Assembly: GCA_030626915.1 (NCBI GenBank)
Contig: DAOUTC010000019.1
Span: 1 to 13,084, forward strand
Source: Dehalococcoidia bacterium
GTDB taxonomy: Bacteria > Chloroflexota > Dehalococcoidia > GIF9 > AB-539-J10
Length of the DNA stretch: 13,084 nucleotides
Reading direction: 5' to 3'
In this document: piece after piece, positions 12,306 to 13,084 of the stretch
How the letters are laid out: each line of letters begins with the position of its first letter
Position numbering within the stretch: position 1 is the first letter of the stretch
Position numbers and translations under genes: made by a program
The notes under the pieces: generated by a model
Database searches by the model: none
The model's input: the letters and a program-made list of their open reading frames with translations, nothing else
What the model was told of the DNA's origin: nothing

Positions 12306-13084
12306 CTATAAACCTATGCTGCCCAAGCGCTCCTTTAGGTAATCAATCATTTTCACCGGTGTGGGGTCAGTCTGATTAAGTATTGCTAGATAATAACTTG
12401 TCCAGTCACCGATAAAGACTAAGCTCAGCATCTGCATCAGGCTATTTTCACCTTCGCTGTCAATAATTTCATGTTCTACTCCAGCCCTTTTCAGAATCTC
12501 GCTGGTTATTTGATACCGAGCCGTAATTCTGGGGTGGAGTAAGGGGCAGCGAAGCAAGATTACATACACCTTGCTTGCCATTTCCTGAGGAAACTCATAG
12601 CCGACTACGGCGTTGTGGTTAAGCTCGGAGAAAGTTTCGTAAAAAGCCCAGGTTTTGCTATTCTCGTTGAATTGAGCTTTCCACCTTTGAGCTACCGGGG
12701 AAAGTATGCCAGCACCATAGATGACTACCAGCTTGCCAAATAATTTACTGGCTAACTGTTTAGCTGGATTAAGATGCATAGGTATATTTTCCGCCAGCTT
12801 GCCTAAAAGACCCTCAAGTAGTTGAGCCATCCCTTCTATCAAGGCGGGCAAGGCTTGTGCGGTGAGATTGTTCTGCTTCGCTCGCAATGATGGAGTAGCA
12901 ACAGCCGATTTATCCTCAAGGAAGCCCAGTTTGCCCAGCAGGGCGATGAGAGGAATAAAGCTATAACCAAGAGCAGCGCGGGGCTGGCCAGGATAATCTA
13001 TGGTAAAGACTGGGACACCATTTTCTTGAGCCAGATTTTTCAATTTGCCCCCAGTGGTGATAGCTAGTTTTTTACAATTTACAT
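12306..13084 (-). CDS. Bifunctional phosphoglucose/phosphomannose isomerase, C-terminal part (runs off the window)
   Basis: About 258 C-terminal residues are visible. The frame is still open at 13084, with residues VNCKKLAITTGGKLKNLAQ crossing the region, so the TTG at 13043 is internal rather than a start, and the N-terminal SIS domain lies outside. The ITTGGKLKNLAQENGVPV, PRAALGYSFIPL and NPAKQLASKLFGK segments, then IYGAGILSPVAQRWKAQFNEN and FYETFSELNHNAVVGYE, match the bact-PGI_C / TIGR02128 family. The Glu and His of the ELNHN stretch are the conserved catalytic-site region. The enzyme interconverts glucose-6-P or mannose-6-P with fructose-6-P in the cytoplasm. An insertion of roughly 15-20 residues around SLRAKQNNLT interrupts an otherwise conserved segment and matches a DNA repeat (listed separately). 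Translation ends at TAG, 12306-12308. Confidence 0.92.
   Translation of the reverse strand, partial: VNCKKLAITTGGKLKNLAQENGVPVFTIDYPGQPRAALGYSFIPLIALLGKLGFLEDKSAVATPSLRAKQNNLTAQALPALIEGMAQLLEGLLGKLAENIPMHLNPAKQLASKLFGKLVVIYGAGILSPVAQRWKAQFNENSKTWAFYETFSELNHNAVVGYEFPQEMASKVYVILLRCPLLHPRITARYQITSEILKRAGVEHEIIDSEGENSLMQMLSLVFIGDWTSYYLAILNQTDPTPVKMIDYLKERLGSIGL
12861..12892 (-). repeat. Intragenic copy of a TCATTGCGAGCGAAGC-type palindromic repeat
   Basis: On the minus strand the DNA reads TCATTGCGAGCGAAGC, then AGAACAATCTCACC. From memory, this closely resembles the dispersed intergenic repeat built on CATTGCGAGCGAAG..GCAATCTC that occurs in many copies in several bacterial genomes. ATTG and CAAT at its ends can pair to form a hairpin. 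It lies in frame inside the isomerase gene and encodes SLRAKQNNLT, the characteristic peptide (SLRAK-x-x-N-L) that this repeat produces in one frame. Confidence 0.6.

Noticed and set aside
12148..12342. Open frame of 64 codons on the + strand
   Set aside because: No RBS, non-ATG start, low-complexity composition, overlaps a hairpin and the end of the isomerase gene; no recognised family.

Overview
The window looks like a piece of chromosome from an anaerobic, moderate-GC bacterium. The best guess is Dehalococcoidia/Chloroflexota. This is inference from gene content: a bifunctional phosphoglucose/phosphomannose isomerase, a Na+-pumping decarboxylase beta subunit, a TIGR03960-type B12-binding radical SAM protein, and a recA-recX pair. 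No 16S rRNA or other decisive marker is present. Promoters match the sigma-70 consensus well (three TTGAC-type/TATAAT-type pairs with exactly 17-bp spacers), and most genes have purine-rich ribosome binding sites.

Layout, left to right. (1) 78-3136, +: a 36-residue one-pass membrane peptide, then a three-part ABC importer (lipoprotein binding protein, permease, ATPase) of the COG2984/COG4120/COG1101 type. (2) 3137-3452: a gene-free leader with a strong promoter and mutually exclusive RNA pairings. (3) 3453-5083, +: a 12-TM sodium-dependent NSS-family transporter, overlapped by a 37-residue MetS-like small subunit, then a clear intrinsic terminator. (4) 5220-7049, -: a TIGR03960-family radical SAM protein. 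(5) 7107-10072, +: a well-formed promoter, then recA, recX, an OadG-like 45-residue membrane peptide and the oadB-like sodium-pump subunit, with recX and the oadG-like gene overlapping as ATGA. (6) 10118-10449, +: promoter and tRNA-Ile(GAT), then promoter and tRNA-Ser(GCT). (7) 10556-11860, +: an MFS transporter. (8) 11861-12305: a decayed stretch holding a relic of an 8-oxoguanine DNA glycosylase N-terminal domain and two GGCTTCGCC-core hairpins. (9) 12306-13084, -: the C-terminal part of a phosphoglucose/phosphomannose isomerase that runs off the window edge.

Transport dominates. There is one ABC importer, one Na+-coupled amino-acid-type symporter, one MFS carrier and part of a Na+-exporting decarboxylase. 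The Na+ pump could supply the gradient that the NSS symporter spends. Three one-pass membrane microproteins of 36-45 residues sit directly beside membrane-transport genes; two of them start inside the stop codon of the preceding gene.

The observations most worth a second look are: a mobile-looking palindromic repeat apparently inserted in frame inside the isomerase gene; the RNA leader of the NSS transporter; the microprotein/transporter pairing; the coupling of recA-recX to sodium-pump genes that lack their alpha subunit; and the glycosylase relic. I see no CRISPR array, prophage, transposase or defence system, and no clear evidence of a wholly new multi-gene system.
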